Assembly: GCA_035640355.1 (NCBI GenBank)
Contig: DASQWI010000017.1
Span: forward strand, 62,001 to 126,000
Direction: 5' to 3'
Length of the DNA stretch: 64,000 nt
Source: Actinomycetota bacterium
GTDB taxonomy: Bacteria > Actinomycetota > UBA4738 > HRBIN12
This document shows, piece by piece, positions 43,131 through 51,594 of the stretch. Every line of letters begins with the position of its first letter. The stretch's first letter is position 1. The translations under genes and the position numbers were made by a program. Below the pieces are notes generated by a model, which was not told the DNA's origin, searched no databases, and saw only the letters and a program-made list of their open reading frames with translations.

Positions 43131-43805
43131 GTGCGCGTCGACGTCCTGACCATCTTCCCGTCGATCTTCGACAGCCCTCTTCGCGAGAGTTTGCTCGGCA
43201 AGGCGATCGACGCCGGCACGCTCGACGTTCGGGTGCACGACGTCCGTGATCACACGACGGACCGGCATCGGCAGGTGGACGACGAGTCGTACGGCGGAGG
43301 CCCGGGAATGGTGATGAAGCCGGAGCCGGTCTTTCGCGCGGTCGAGTCGCTCGGCAATGAACCGAAGCGCCTGTTGGTGATGTCGCCGGCCGGTCGGCGT
43401 CTCGATCAGGCGCTCGTCCGCGAGCTGTCGAAGGAACCGTGGCTGGTCTTGATCGCCGGACGGTACGAGGGAATCGACGAGCGCGTCGTGGAGGGTCTCG
43501 GCGCCGAGGAGGTCTCGATCGGCGACTACGTGCTCTCAGGCGGAGAGCTCCCGGCGCTCGTCGTGCTGGAGGCAGTGACCCGGCTCGTTCCAGGCGTCAT
43601 CGGACGGGAGGAGTCGCACGAGCGCGACTCCTTTGGCGCTGACGGCCTCCTCGACCATCCGCACTACACGCGGCCGGCGGAGTTCAGAGGGATGCGCGTA
43701 CCCGAGGTTCTGCTTTCGGGGGACCACGCGGCTGTCGAGCGGTGGCGACGCGAGGCTGCGGTCGAGAAGACCCGTCGCAACCGCCCCGACCTGCTTGAAC
43801 GCTGA
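43131..43805 (+). CDS. trmD: tRNA (guanine37-N1)-methyltransferase
   Basis: A 224-residue SPOUT methyltransferase. It starts with RVDVLTIFPSIFDSPL, and the knotted SAM site is in LIAGRYEGIDERV and SIGDYVLSGGELPALV. HPHYTRPAEFRG binds tRNA. It methylates G37 to prevent frameshifting. GTG 43131. Confidence 0.96.
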   Translation: MRVDVLTIFPSIFDSPLRESLLGKAIDAGTLDVRVHDVRDHTTDRHRQVDDESYGGGPGMVMKPEPVFRAVESLGNEPKRLLVMSPAGRRLDQALVRELSKEPWLVLIAGRYEGIDERVVEGLGAEEVSIGDYVLSGGELPALVVLEAVTRLVPGVIGREESHERDSFGADGLLDHPHYTRPAEFRGMRVPEVLLSGDHAAVERWRREAAVEKTRRNRPDLLER

Positions 43806-43859
43806 GCGAACGACTTCCCCGGGAGCCTCGGGCGTGCCTGTTACGATGAGACTCCCGCC

Positions 43860-44420
43860 ATGAACAAGACCGATCTCGTCGACCGAGCCTATCTCCGCAC
43901 GGACCAGCCCGAATTCCGTCCGGGTGACACCGTCAAGGTGCACGTTCGCGTCGTGGAGGCCGGTCGGGAGCGGATCCAGGTCTTCCAGGGCGTGGTGATC
44001 CGTCGCCAGGGCTCCGGACTGCACGAGACGTTCACCGTTCGCAAGATCTCGTTCGGCGTCGGCGTTGAGCGGACGTTCCCGCTCCACTCACCGTCCATCG
44101 GCAAGCTGGAGGTGGTCTCCCGCGGTCGCGTTCGTCGCGCAAAGCTGTATTACCTGCGTGAGCGTCGAGGGAAGAAGGCGCGGATCCGCGAGCGCCGGCT
44201 CGGCGACGAGGAGCTGGCCGCGATCGCGTCGGCCGAGGCCCGTCGCGCCGCCGCGGCGGACAACGGTTCCGCAGACCCCGATTCGGTCGAAGTCTCGGAG
44301 GCGGCTGCCGACGAGGGCACCGTCGCGGCAGGGAACGTCGTCGATGGTGTGGCGGAGCTCGAGCCCTCGGCCGCATCAGCCGGAGGCGGCGAGAGCGGCG
44401 AGAGCGCGGAGCAGGGCTAG
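43860..44420 (+). CDS. rplS: Ribosomal protein bL19 with long acidic tail
   Basis: A 186-residue protein; bL19 is normally about 115. The core [15 protein letters not shown]...[14 protein letters not shown] and [18 protein letters not shown] ends near residue 115. Beyond it is an Ala/Glu/Asp/Ser-rich tail of about 65 residues. The tail has the same reading frame and high-GC style as the core, so it is a lineage extension rather than a readthrough. A TACGAT hexamer lies 12 bases upstream of the ATG. Confidence 0.94.
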   Translation: MNKTDLVDRAYLRTDQPEFRPGDTVKVHVRVVEAGRERIQVFQGVVIRRQGSGLHETFTVRKISFGVGVERTFPLHSPSIGKLEVVSRGRVRRAKLYYLRERRGKKARIRERRLGDEELAAIASAEARRAAAADNGSADPDSVEVSEAAADEGTVAAGNVVDGVAELEPSAASAGGGESGESAEQG

Positions 44421-44423
44421 AAG

Positions 44424-45110
44424 GTGACGGACCGGCCGATCGGCCCGGCCGGGCCGGCCGGAGGGACGAAGACCCGCGAGGTGCCGGACAAGACGCCGAA
44501 CGGGCGCCCGACCGGTGGCAAGGCCGTTCTGTCGTTCCTCCGAGAGCTTCCCGTTCTCATCGTCCTTGCCTTCGCGCTGGCGATCCTGCTCAAGACCCTG
44601 GTCGTCCAGGCGTTCTTCATCCCGTCCGGCTCGATGGAGCCGGTCCTCAAACCGGGCGATCGCGTCCTGGTCAACAAGGTCTTGTACGAGCCGGAACGCG
44701 GGCACGTCATCGTGTTCTCCGATCCGCAGGACGGGCGAGGTCCCGACCGCGGCGTGGTCGGCGGCTTCCTGCACTGGCTGTCCGAGGGCATCGGGATCGC
44801 CCGGCCCGAGCACGAGGACTTCATCAAGCGGGTGATCGGGCTTCCGGGGGAGTCGCTGGAGATCCGAAACACCATCGTGTACATCGACGGTCGTCCTCTC
44901 CAGGAGCCGTACCTCACGCGGGAGGCGCGGGTGTCGATGAGCGACTTCGGCCCCGTTCAGATCCCTCGCGACTCGCTGTTCGTGATGGGCGACAACCGGG
45001 GACACTCGAACGACTCTCGTGGGAGCCTCGGGTTCATCCCCGTCGACAAGGTGATCGGTCGTGCGTTCGTGGTGATCTGGCCGCTCTCCAGGGCGGGAGG
45101 GGTGCAGTAG
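44424..45110 (+). CDS. lepB: Signal peptidase I
   Basis: A 228-residue S26 serine protease. After a Pro/Gly/Lys-rich cytosolic leader comes one transmembrane helix (about 37-58). PSGSMEPVLKPGDRVLVNKV carries the catalytic serine, and FIKRVIGLPGESLEI the general-base lysine. MGDNRGHSNDSR is the conserved box D/E. It cleaves Sec and Tat signal peptides. GTG start three bases after rplS. Confidence 0.95.
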   Translation: MTDRPIGPAGPAGGTKTREVPDKTPNGRPTGGKAVLSFLRELPVLIVLAFALAILLKTLVVQAFFIPSGSMEPVLKPGDRVLVNKVLYEPERGHVIVFSDPQDGRGPDRGVVGGFLHWLSEGIGIARPEHEDFIKRVIGLPGESLEIRNTIVYIDGRPLQEPYLTREARVSMSDFGPVQIPRDSLFVMGDNRGHSNDSRGSLGFIPVDKVIGRAFVVIWPLSRAGGVQ

Positions 45111-45111
45111 C

Positions 45112-45891
45112 GTGGGTAGCGCGGTGCGTGAAGCGAACAGGGCGCGGACGCCCGGGCCTGGTCCGGTCGATCTCGCTCGATACGAGCGCGGTCTTCGGGA
45201 GCAAGGGTTCAGTCTGATCGCCGGCGTGGACGAGGCGGGTCGCGGTGCGCTGGCCGGTCCGCTCTTCGCGGCAGCCGTGATCCTTCCGGATGGGTTCGAC
45301 CTCGAAGGAGTGAACGATTCGAAGCTCCTGACCGCGGCTCAGCGCGAAGATGCGTTCGAACGGATCGTTCGAGACGCGATCGCGTGGTCGGTGTGCAAGT
45401 GCATGCCGCAACGAATCGATCACCGCGGCCTCCAGCGCACGAACGTGTGGCTACTTCGTCGGTGCGTCACGAGGCTGAGCGTTCAACCCGATTACGTGTT
45501 GACCGATGGGTTCCCGGTCCGACGGCTTCCCGTGCCGAACCTGTCGATCAAAAAAGGCGACGCGGTGACCGCATCGGTCGCTGCAGCCTCGATCGTGGCG
45601 AAGGTGTTGCGCGATCGGATGATGGATCGGTACCACCGGCGGTTCCCGGCGTACGGGTTCGACCACAACCGGGGCTACGGGACGAAGGGCCATCGCGACG
45701 CGTTGTTCCGCCACGGCCCTTCGCCGATACACCGGTATTCGTTCAAGGGCCTCCGCACCGGCTACTACCCGGGGTCGCTCGACGAAGCGCTCGGACGCGC
45801 CGATGGCGTGGCGCCCGAGCGAGCCAACGGCGATGTCACCGTCGAGGACATGAACGCCGAGATCGTCGTCATCGAGGAGGCGGGCCCGTGA
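45112..45891 (+). CDS. rnhB: Ribonuclease HII
   Basis: A 259-residue RNase H type 2. IAGVDEAGRGALAGPL has the catalytic Asp-Glu pair, LTDGFPV the third acidic residue, and AASIVAKVLRDRMM the conserved helix. It removes ribonucleotides from DNA. A C-terminal extension of about 40 residues is acidic. It overlaps the DUF2469 gene. Confidence 0.95.
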   Translation: MGSAVREANRARTPGPGPVDLARYERGLREQGFSLIAGVDEAGRGALAGPLFAAAVILPDGFDLEGVNDSKLLTAAQREDAFERIVRDAIAWSVCKCMPQRIDHRGLQRTNVWLLRRCVTRLSVQPDYVLTDGFPVRRLPVPNLSIKKGDAVTASVAAASIVAKVLRDRMMDRYHRRFPAYGFDHNRGYGTKGHRDALFRHGPSPIHRYSFKGLRTGYYPGSLDEALGRADGVAPERANGDVTVEDMNAEIVVIEEAGP

Positions 45892-46190
45892 ACGAAGAAG
45901 ACGACATCGAGCGGTTCGAGGAGCAACGCGAGCTCGAGCTGTATCGCGAATACCGCGACGTCGTCCCGATGTTCCGCTACGTCATCGAGACGGAGCGCCG
46001 CTTCTACCTCGCCAACCAGGTGGACGTTCAAACGCGCGACGGGGGATGGGTGGAGGTGAACCTCGGCGACGCGTGGGTGTGGGACATGTTCCGGCCGGCG
46101 CGGTTCGTTACGAGCGTGCGTGTGATGACGCGCCGCGACGTGAATGTGGAAGAGCTTCGTCACGACGACGATCCAACGATCGCCCCGTAG
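45888..46190 (+). CDS. DUF2469 family protein
   Basis: A 100-residue, acidic protein with EREL-type repeats at the start and YRDVVPMFRYVIETERRFYLAN, VDVQTRDGGWVEVNLGDAWVWDMFRPARFV. This family is restricted to actinobacteria and sits after rnhB in Mycobacterium and Streptomyces, so it is a lineage marker. Function unknown. GTG overlapping the rnhB stop. Confidence 0.9.
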   Translation: MNEEDDIERFEEQRELELYREYRDVVPMFRYVIETERRFYLANQVDVQTRDGGWVEVNLGDAWVWDMFRPARFVTSVRVMTRRDVNVEELRHDDDPTIAP

Positions 46191-46255
46191 CTCGGGGGTT
46201 CGCTCCTTCGTTCCTCCCACTCGGCGCCGACGGCACGGATGTCGGTATCGGGGGA

Positions 46256-46261
46256 TAGCGT
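46256..46261 (+). promoter_or_regulatory. -10-like box of the YraN-family gene
   Basis: TAGCGT ends six bases before the GTG at 46268, with no room for a Shine-Dalgarno. Probably a leaderless start. Confidence 0.45.
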
Positions 46262-46267
46262 CCGGAC

Positions 46268-46630
46268 GTGCCCGCGACAGATCGACGACTGTCTCGCGCG
46301 CGCGATGGCGAGGAGGCCGCGGCGCGGGTGTATGAGCGCCGCGGGTACAGGGGTATCGCCCGCAACTGGCGGTGCGCGATCGGCGAGCTCGACCTCGTGG
46401 TGCACCGGGGAGGCACGCTTGTGTTCTGCGAGGTCAAGACACGGACCGGCATGGCCTTCGGCGGCGGGTACGAGGCCGTCACGTGGGCCAAGCGACGGAA
46501 GTTGCGCCAGCTCGCGGACGCGTTCATGCAGTCGTTCCGGTTCCAGGCCGTGCAGACGCGGTTCGACGTGGCGAGCGTGTGGCTCGGACCGCGCGGACCC
46601 GACGTCGAGATCTTCGAAGACGCCTTCTGA
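46268..46630 (+). CDS. YraN/UPF0102 family nuclease-like protein
   Basis: A 120-residue protein with the endonuclease-like fold of the UPF0102 family: GYRGIARNWRCAIGELDLVVHRGGTLVFCEVKTRTG has the E-x-D...E-x-K pattern of restriction-like nucleases. Next to rnhB and comM in most bacteria; thought to act in DNA processing. GTG start. Confidence 0.92.
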   Translation: MPATDRRLSRARDGEEAAARVYERRGYRGIARNWRCAIGELDLVVHRGGTLVFCEVKTRTGMAFGGGYEAVTWAKRRKLRQLADAFMQSFRFQAVQTRFDVASVWLGPRGPDVEIFEDAF

Positions 46631-46673
46631 CGTAGCTCGCCGTGTCGGTGGTGGACGCTAGGGTCGCGCGACC

Positions 46674-47560
46674 GTGTACGGGCGCGTCATGGGGGTCGCC
46701 GTCGTCGGCGTTCGTGGGCGCCCGGTCGTCGTCGAGGCGCACGTCGGTCGCGGTCTCCCGTCGCTCACGTTGACGGGACTGCCCGGCGCGGCGGTCCAGG
46801 ACGCGCGAGATCGCATCCGTCCGGCGGTCGAGAGCGCAAGGCTCGAGTGGCCGCTCCGCCGCGTCGTGGTGAACCTGTCGCCGGGCAACATCCGGAAGGA
46901 TGGGCCCGGGCTCGACCTTGCCGTCGCGATGAGCGTGCTCGTGGCGACGGGACAGGCGCCGGCCGACGGCGTGCGACGGTGGGGGTTCGTCGGCGAGCTC
47001 TCGCTCAAGGGGACGCTCGTGTCGACGCCGGGCGTGCTTTCCATGTCGATCGCCGCCGCGGCCGACGGGCTGCGCGGCGTCGTGGTTCCCGAGATGAACG
47101 CGACCGAGGCGGCGCTCGTCGATGGCATCGAGGTCGTCGGCGCTCCATCGCTCGCCGAAGTGGTGGGGTTCTTCCGCGGGACGTGGCGGCCGTCGCCGCC
47201 GGCGCGCACCGTGCCCCGGGGCGAAGGCCGCCACACCGTCGACCTCTCCGAGGTCCGCGGCCAGGCGCAGGCGCGACGCGCACTGGAGGTCGCCGCGGCC
47301 GGCGGACACAACGCGCTGTTCGTCGGCGCGCCGGGTGCAGGCAAGACGATGCTTGCGCGCCGGTTGGCAACCATCTTGCCGGCGATGTCGGGCCCGGAGG
47401 CGCTGGAGGTCACGCAGTTGCACTCGGTCGCGGGGCTGCTCGAAGGGGACGGGCTCGTCCGCGACCGGCCGTTTCGCTCACCGCATCACTCGGCGTCGCC
47501 CGCGGCGCTTCTCGGCGGGGGCGCGTCGTACCTGCGACCCGGTGAAGTGTCGCTCGCGCA
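46674..47560 (+). pseudogene. comM: comM, 5' part (interrupted by integrative element)
   Basis: Encodes the first 296 residues of a ComM-type AAA+ helicase used in branch migration during transformation: the Lon-like N-terminal domain (ALVEVEVHLGNGLP-type VEAHVGRGLPSLTLTGLPG) and Walker A GAPGAGKT (218-225). The sequence leaves the family at SLAHN, just before the Walker B VLFLDE, which is found at 58019-58039. Translation would run on into the integrase region in another frame to a stop at 48125, giving a protein without Walker B. The frame is rejoined with 58015-58663 if the element excises at CTCGCGCA. Confidence 0.92.
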
Positions 47561-47578
47561 TAACAGTGTTGACCTATG
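47553..47578 (+). other. attL
   Basis: The shared CTCGCGCA (47553-47560) is followed by the right attP half-arm: TAAC, AGTGTT (47565-47570), GACC and TATG (47575-47578). The comM reading is in frame up to the A of the core CA dinucleotide (47559-47560). Confidence 0.8.
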
Positions 47579-47598
47579 TACTCCGACGCGCGTAGGGT
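47569..47598 (+). promoter_or_regulatory. Integrase promoter overlapping attL
   Basis: TTGACC (47569-47574), an 18-base spacer and TAGGGT (47593-47598) stand just ahead of the integrase ATG (47605), predicting a leaderless mRNA. The -35 box lies inside the AGTGTT-GACC arm of the attachment site, so integrase bound at att could block its own promoter. Confidence 0.6.
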
Positions 47599-47604
47599 GC
47601 GCTA

Positions 47605-49014
47605 ATGGCCACCCGCGCCGCCAAGGTCGCGCCCCGCGCCGGTGTGTACGCGCGGATCTCGCACGACCGGATCGGCGACGAGCTCGGCGTCCGCCGGCAG
47701 CTCGCCGACTGCGAGAAGCTCGCGCGCTCCCGCGGGTTCACCATCACCGATCGGTATGTCGACAACGACGTCTCGGCCTACGCGGGGCGCCGAAGGCCGG
47801 AGTACGAGCGGATGCTTGCGGACTTGTCCGCCGGTCGCATCGGCGCGGTCGTCGCCTGGCACCCCGATCGGATTTACCGCCACCCCCGCGACCTCGAGGC
47901 GTTCGTCGAGACGATCGAGCAGGCCGGAGCGGCGGTGCTCACGGTCCAGGCCGGCGAGCTCGACCTGTCGACGGCGAGCGGTCGCATGGTCGCCAGGATG
48001 CTCGGCGCCGCTGCGCGGTACGAGTCCGAGCACAAGGCCGAGCGGCAGCGTCGCAAGCACCGCGAGCTCGCGGAGGCCGGCAAGCCGGTCGGCGGGGGAG
48101 ACCGGCCGTTCGGTTTCGAGGATGACCGCGTCGGCATCCGCGAGGGCGAAGCACACGAGATCCGCGACGCCGTTGAGCGTCTGATCGCCGGCGCGTCGAT
48201 GCGGAGCATCTGGCTCGACTGGCGGCATCGCGGCGTGCGCTCGCCGCGGGGGACCGACTGGCAGGTCGCCTCGCTCAAGCGGATGTTCGTCTCGCCGCGG
48301 ATCGCCGGGCTGCGCGAGCACCGAGGCGTCGTCGTCGGTCCGGCCGTCTGGCCCGCCGTCATCACGCCGGAGCAGCACGAGGCCGTCGTCGCGATCCTGG
48401 CCGATCGTTCGCACCCGCGCGCACCGGCAAGGCGGTACTTGCTCACCGGCGGAGTGTTGCGCTGCGGACGGTGCGGCGCCGCGATGGTCGCTCGGCCCAA
48501 CGATCGGCGTCAGCCGCGTTACGCGTGCACCGTGGACGCTGGCGGCTGCAACCGAATGTTCCACCTGGCCGAGCCGCTCGAGGACTTCATCCGCGACGCT
48601 ATCTTGATAGCACTCGACGGTCCGGCGCTGCGCGCGCTTGCCGCTGGCGTCGCGACGGACGATCCGCCCACCGAGGTAGCCGCGGAGCTTGCCGCACTCG
48701 AGGATCGTCGCCGTGAGGCCGCGGGCGCCTACTCCTCCGGCGAGATCTCGCTCGAGGCCTTCCGCGCCGCCGACCGCGATCTGGCCGGACGGATCGACCA
48801 CGCCCGCGACGAGCTTCGCTCGCGCTCGCGCGCAACCATGGCGGCCGCGCTGCCGACGTCGGCCGACGAGCTCGCGGCGTGGTGGGAGCAGGCGAGCCTC
48901 GACGAGCGGCGGACCCTGCTCGCTCTCGTCGTCGAGGGCGTCGTGCTGAACCCCGGCGTTCCAGGACGGAGCAGGTTCGATCCCGCTCGCGTTGAGATCG
49001 TCTGGCGGGCCTAG
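47605..49014 (+). CDS. Large serine integrase
   Basis: A 469-residue large serine recombinase. The resolvase catalytic domain has the nucleophile Ser19 in YARISHD and continues with RIGAVVAWHPDRIYR. A recombinase domain follows, then a zinc ribbon with CGRCG and a second Cys pair around ACTVDAGGC. A coiled-coil region (about 355-420) is likely the inter-subunit motif controlling direction. It recombines attP with comM attB. ATG 47605 abuts its promoter. Confidence 0.95.
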   Translation: MATRAAKVAPRAGVYARISHDRIGDELGVRRQLADCEKLARSRGFTITDRYVDNDVSAYAGRRRPEYERMLADLSAGRIGAVVAWHPDRIYRHPRDLEAFVETIEQAGAAVLTVQAGELDLSTASGRMVARMLGAAARYESEHKAERQRRKHRELAEAGKPVGGGDRPFGFEDDRVGIREGEAHEIRDAVERLIAGASMRSIWLDWRHRGVRSPRGTDWQVASLKRMFVSPRIAGLREHRGVVVGPAVWPAVITPEQHEAVVAILADRSHPRAPARRYLLTGGVLRCGRCGAAMVARPNDRRQPRYACTVDAGGCNRMFHLAEPLEDFIRDAILIALDGPALRALAAGVATDDPPTEVAAELAALEDRRREAAGAYSSGEISLEAFRAADRDLAGRIDHARDELRSRSRATMAAALPTSADELAAWWEQASLDERRTLLALVVEGVVLNPGVPGRSRFDPARVEIVWRA

Positions 49015-49325
49015 AGCTGCGGCGCGTACATCGACGTGACGACAGGAGCCCTCCCGGGCTCGTCGTGACGCCAGGCGAGGGGGTCACCGTCGGGGTTGAT
49101 ATACGCGAGGTGCTCCCGAGTGTTCTCGTCGAAGCCGCGCAGGACGTTCGGCATCTCCCGCGCGAGTCGGTTGAGAAGCTTCCGATGCTTCTCGCCGGTC
49201 CCGACGACGAGGATCGTCTCGTCCTCGCGGCCCGCGATCTCACGTCTAAGCCGCTTCAAGTTGTACTCGGGCGTGAGGGTGATCCGAGGTTGCGCGATCA
49301 CTCTCACTAGTGTAACTTCAGGCAT
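49011..49325 (-). CDS. Hypothetical protein convergent with the integrase
   Basis: A 104-residue protein with mixed alpha/beta character (MPEVTLVRVIAQPRITL, LVVGTGEKHRKLLNRLAREMPNVLRGFD). No domain recognised. It overlaps the integrase stop by four bases and is divergent from the XRE gene, a position where phage directionality factors or Cro-like regulators can occur. The CACTAGTG palindrome at 49305-49312 is inside its first codons. Confidence 0.55.
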   Translation of the reverse strand: MPEVTLVRVIAQPRITLTPEYNLKRLRREIAGREDETILVVGTGEKHRKLLNRLAREMPNVLRGFDENTREHLAYINPDGDPLAWRHDEPGRAPVVTSMYAPQL

Positions 49326-49407
49326 GTAGTCTGCAAGTCGCTGCTCGGCTGGTGTGCCGATAGGCGCGCTCTCTCTGCCAGGCGACCCGATCCGAAGGAG
49401 GATCAGG

Positions 49408-49644
49408 TTGGCTGGCTTTTTCACTTTCGACGGCCCGGCTCTCCGGGAGCTCCGCGAGGCCAAGGGCTGGCGACGTGAGCACCTTGCGCTGACGCTGGGC
49501 GTGAGCGCCGGCGCTGTCGACCACTGGGAGAGCGGACGCCGCAGCCCCTCCCGCATGACGGTCATTCGGCTCGCTGCGGTTCTGGGCTGTCATCCGCGGG
49601 ACCTCCTCGCCGAGGACCCACTGCACGCCGGGATGTCGGCGTGA
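49408..49644 (+). CDS. XRE-family HTH regulator
   Basis: A 78-residue protein with a Cro/CI-type helix-turn-helix: ALRELREAKGWRREHLALTLGVSAGAVDHWESGRRSPS. Probably the element's repressor. The start is a TTG at 49408: AAGGAGGA sits six bases upstream, while alternative GTG starts further up lack a ribosome site. It overlaps the next small ORF by four bases (GTGA). Confidence 0.8.
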   Translation: MAGFFTFDGPALRELREAKGWRREHLALTLGVSAGAVDHWESGRRSPSRMTVIRLAAVLGCHPRDLLAEDPLHAGMSA

Positions 49645-49793
49645 TCGACCGCGAGACCGTCCGCGCATCTCGTGAAGCGCAAGGCTTGCCCGCTCGCGTC
49701 GAGGATCCAACCGCGCTCCGCGCCGTCGTCGCGCTCATCCGCCGTAGACCCGTTCGAAAGGCTCGCGTGGAGCGGAAGGCGGGGACCGGATGA
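49641..49793 (+). CDS. Small 50-residue ORF
   Basis: GTG-started, Arg-rich, with a short helix-forming N-terminus and an RRRPVRKARVERK tail. No domain recognised. It overlaps both neighbours by four bases, as expected of a translated phage-type operon. Confidence 0.45.
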   Translation: MIDRETVRASREAQGLPARVEDPTALRAVVALIRRRPVRKARVERKAGTG

Positions 49794-50230
49794 GTCCGCC
49801 TACAGACGAACGCACCCCCGGCTTGGGAACCGGAGGTGCGCAAGACCAGCAACCGGCTGAGAGCATAACCCGAGACGCGGACGCGGCCGACAAGGCTATC
49901 GCCGAGATCCGCCGGTGGGAACGTGCGGCGCGTCTGGTCGCAGACGATCCCGCCCTCTCGCTACGAGCCAAGTGCCGCGCGCTCCTCGAGATGACGGCCA
50001 GGGCGCGGCGGTCCGATATCGCCAGCTTCCTCGAGCATGCGATCTGGCGCGGTTGCGGCCACTTGTTCGAGGAGGACATCCGCGTCCCCACCGACGTCAT
50101 CGGTGCTATTCGCCGGCTTCGGCGACAAGGCCGCGACGCCTGCCCCACGTGCCTGCGGCCGCTCCCCGATCACGACGAGCTAGATCACTGGCGCGAACTC
50201 ATCCACAACTACAACAAGAGGCCGGCATGA
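49790..50230 (+). CDS. Hypothetical protein with zinc-knuckle tail
   Basis: A 146-residue protein. An acidic low-complexity start leads into a helical middle (AIAEIRRWERAARLV, ALLEMTARARRSDIASFLEHA) and ends in CPTCLRPLPDHDELDHW, a possible Cys/His metal site. ATG start overlapping the previous stop. Role unknown; it precedes the DUF3631 ATPase in a coupled operon. Confidence 0.6.
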   Translation: MSPPTDERTPGLGTGGAQDQQPAESITRDADAADKAIAEIRRWERAARLVADDPALSLRAKCRALLEMTARARRSDIASFLEHAIWRGCGHLFEEDIRVPTDVIGAIRRLRRQGRDACPTCLRPLPDHDELDHWRELIHNYNKRPA

Positions 50231-51594
50231 CGCCCGACGACGACCGCGCCACCCTCGAGCTCGTCGCCGAGGTAACGGAAGGACTCCCTCGGGAGACTCT
50301 GGCCGGTCTTCTCGACGATATCCGCTCGCACGTGAACCGGTTCATCGGCTTTACGTCGGACCACGCTCCGATCGCCATCGCATTGTGGGTCGCTCACTGC
50401 TACGTCGTGAGTGCCGCCGCGATCGCGGCCTATCTTCGGATCCGGTCGGCTGCCGAGGAGTCGGGCAAGTCGACGCTGCTCGAGGTGCTGCACCAGCTGC
50501 TCCGCACACGCGGCATCAACGCCGTCTCGGTCTCGCCGTCGGTGGTGTACCGACTGAGAGAGAAGGTCGGCCCGGTTGCGCTCCTGCTCGACGAGACCGA
50601 CAACGGCCTCGCCAAACGCCAGGACGACTCGGCGCGCGACCTGCTCTCGATCGTGAACGCCGGATACCGGGACTCGGCGATGGTGTACCGGACCGAGGGC
50701 CGCAGCTTCGAGCCGCGTGGGTTCAAGTGCTTCGGCCCGGCCGCGATCGCCGGCATCGGCTACCTCGAGCCGACGACGGAGTCACGGTGCATCCCGATCG
50801 TGCTCCCCCGGAAGCCGCGCGGGAGCCTGGAGCGGTTCCTGTCGTTCAAGGTGGAACCGGCAGCCAACCGGATCGCAGAGCGTCTGGAGGCGTGGGCGAC
50901 GCCGGACGTGATCGACACGCTCCGGGACGCCTCTCCTTTCTACCCGGCCGAGCTCCGTGATCGCCACGTCGAGGTCTGGTGGAACTTGTTCGCGATCGCC
51001 GACCTCGCTGGGGAAGGCTGGCCCGAGGCCGCACGCGCTGCCGCGGTGGCGCTCCATGTAGGTGATGACGACGAGTCCGTCTACTCGGTCGGCGTGCTCC
51101 TGCTCTCACATGTGCTCCGCGCGTTCACCGAGCGCGACGCCGACCGGCTCCCCACGGCAGAGCTGCTCGAGCTCCTGGCCGCGAACGAGGAGGGCCCATG
51201 GGGCCGCTGGTGGAGCACCGAGCTAAACCGCGATGGCCCCCCTCGTGCGGCCGCGGCCGACCTGGCTCGCAAGCTGAAGGCGTTCCCAAAGCCGGACGGC
51301 AAGCCGATCAAGCCCGGCGTGATCCGGATGCCCGATGGATCGACCCCCCGCGGCTATCACCGTGATGACTTCGAGGCGGCGTGGGCGGCCTATCTGGGGT
51401 TTGGGTCCCCCCACGCAACGGATGCAACACATGCAACGCCCCTGGCCAGCACCGTTGCGTCTGTTGCGTCTGTTGCGTCCCCCCACCCAAACGAGGCAGA
51501 GGAGGCCGAGGCTCCGAAGTGCGTTCGGTGCGCGCGGTATGGGCCGGATCACCTCGGCGCCCATGTCTCGGTCTGGCCCGGAGGTGCGGCGTGA
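50227..51594 (+). CDS. DUF3631-type P-loop protein (replication/primase-like)
   Basis: A 455-residue protein of the actinophage DUF3631 type. AAEESGKSTLLEVL (about 75-88) is the Walker A, and VALLLDETDNGL the Walker B-like motif. The C-terminal part ends with a Cys-rich CVRCARYGPDH segment. Relatives lie in phage and plasmid replication modules, so helicase/primase support is likely. Codons for HATDATHAT...TVASVASVAS sit on a 26+26-base inverted repeat (51413-51478). ATG 50227 overlaps the previous stop. Confidence 0.75.
   Translation: MTPDDDRATLELVAEVTEGLPRETLAGLLDDIRSHVNRFIGFTSDHAPIAIALWVAHCYVVSAAAIAAYLRIRSAAEESGKSTLLEVLHQLLRTRGINAVSVSPSVVYRLREKVGPVALLLDETDNGLAKRQDDSARDLLSIVNAGYRDSAMVYRTEGRSFEPRGFKCFGPAAIAGIGYLEPTTESRCIPIVLPRKPRGSLERFLSFKVEPAANRIAERLEAWATPDVIDTLRDASPFYPAELRDRHVEVWWNLFAIADLAGEGWPEAARAAAVALHVGDDDESVYSVGVLLLSHVLRAFTERDADRLPTAELLELLAANEEGPWGRWWSTELNRDGPPRAAAADLARKLKAFPKPDGKPIKPGVIRMPDGSTPRGYHRDDFEAAWAAYLGFGSPHATDATHATPLASTVASVASVASPHPNEAEEAEAPKCVRCARYGPDHLGAHVSVWPGGAA
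51413..51478 (+). repeat. Inverted array of three ACGCAAC-type 9-mers
   Basis: Left arm 51413-51438 holds three direct copies of a GCAACR-type 9-mer. Right arm 51453-51478 holds three copies of GTTGCGTCT in the opposite sense. The arms match in 22 of 26 positions, with a 14-base loop containing CTGGCCAG. It can fold into a long hairpin in DNA or RNA and resembles an iteron array. Lies inside the DUF3631 gene. Confidence 0.7.

Noticed and set aside
46196-46225. Possible further copy of the GC-rich repeat upstream of the yraN-like gene
   Set aside because: Only short words such as GGGGGTTCG are shared. The core and opposite arm do not match.
46674-48125. Single 483-codon frame joining comM and integrase DNA
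   Set aside because: Beyond codon 297 the translation is Arg-rich and in the wrong frame of the integrase gene. It is a chance extension of the broken comM, noted but not annotated as a gene.
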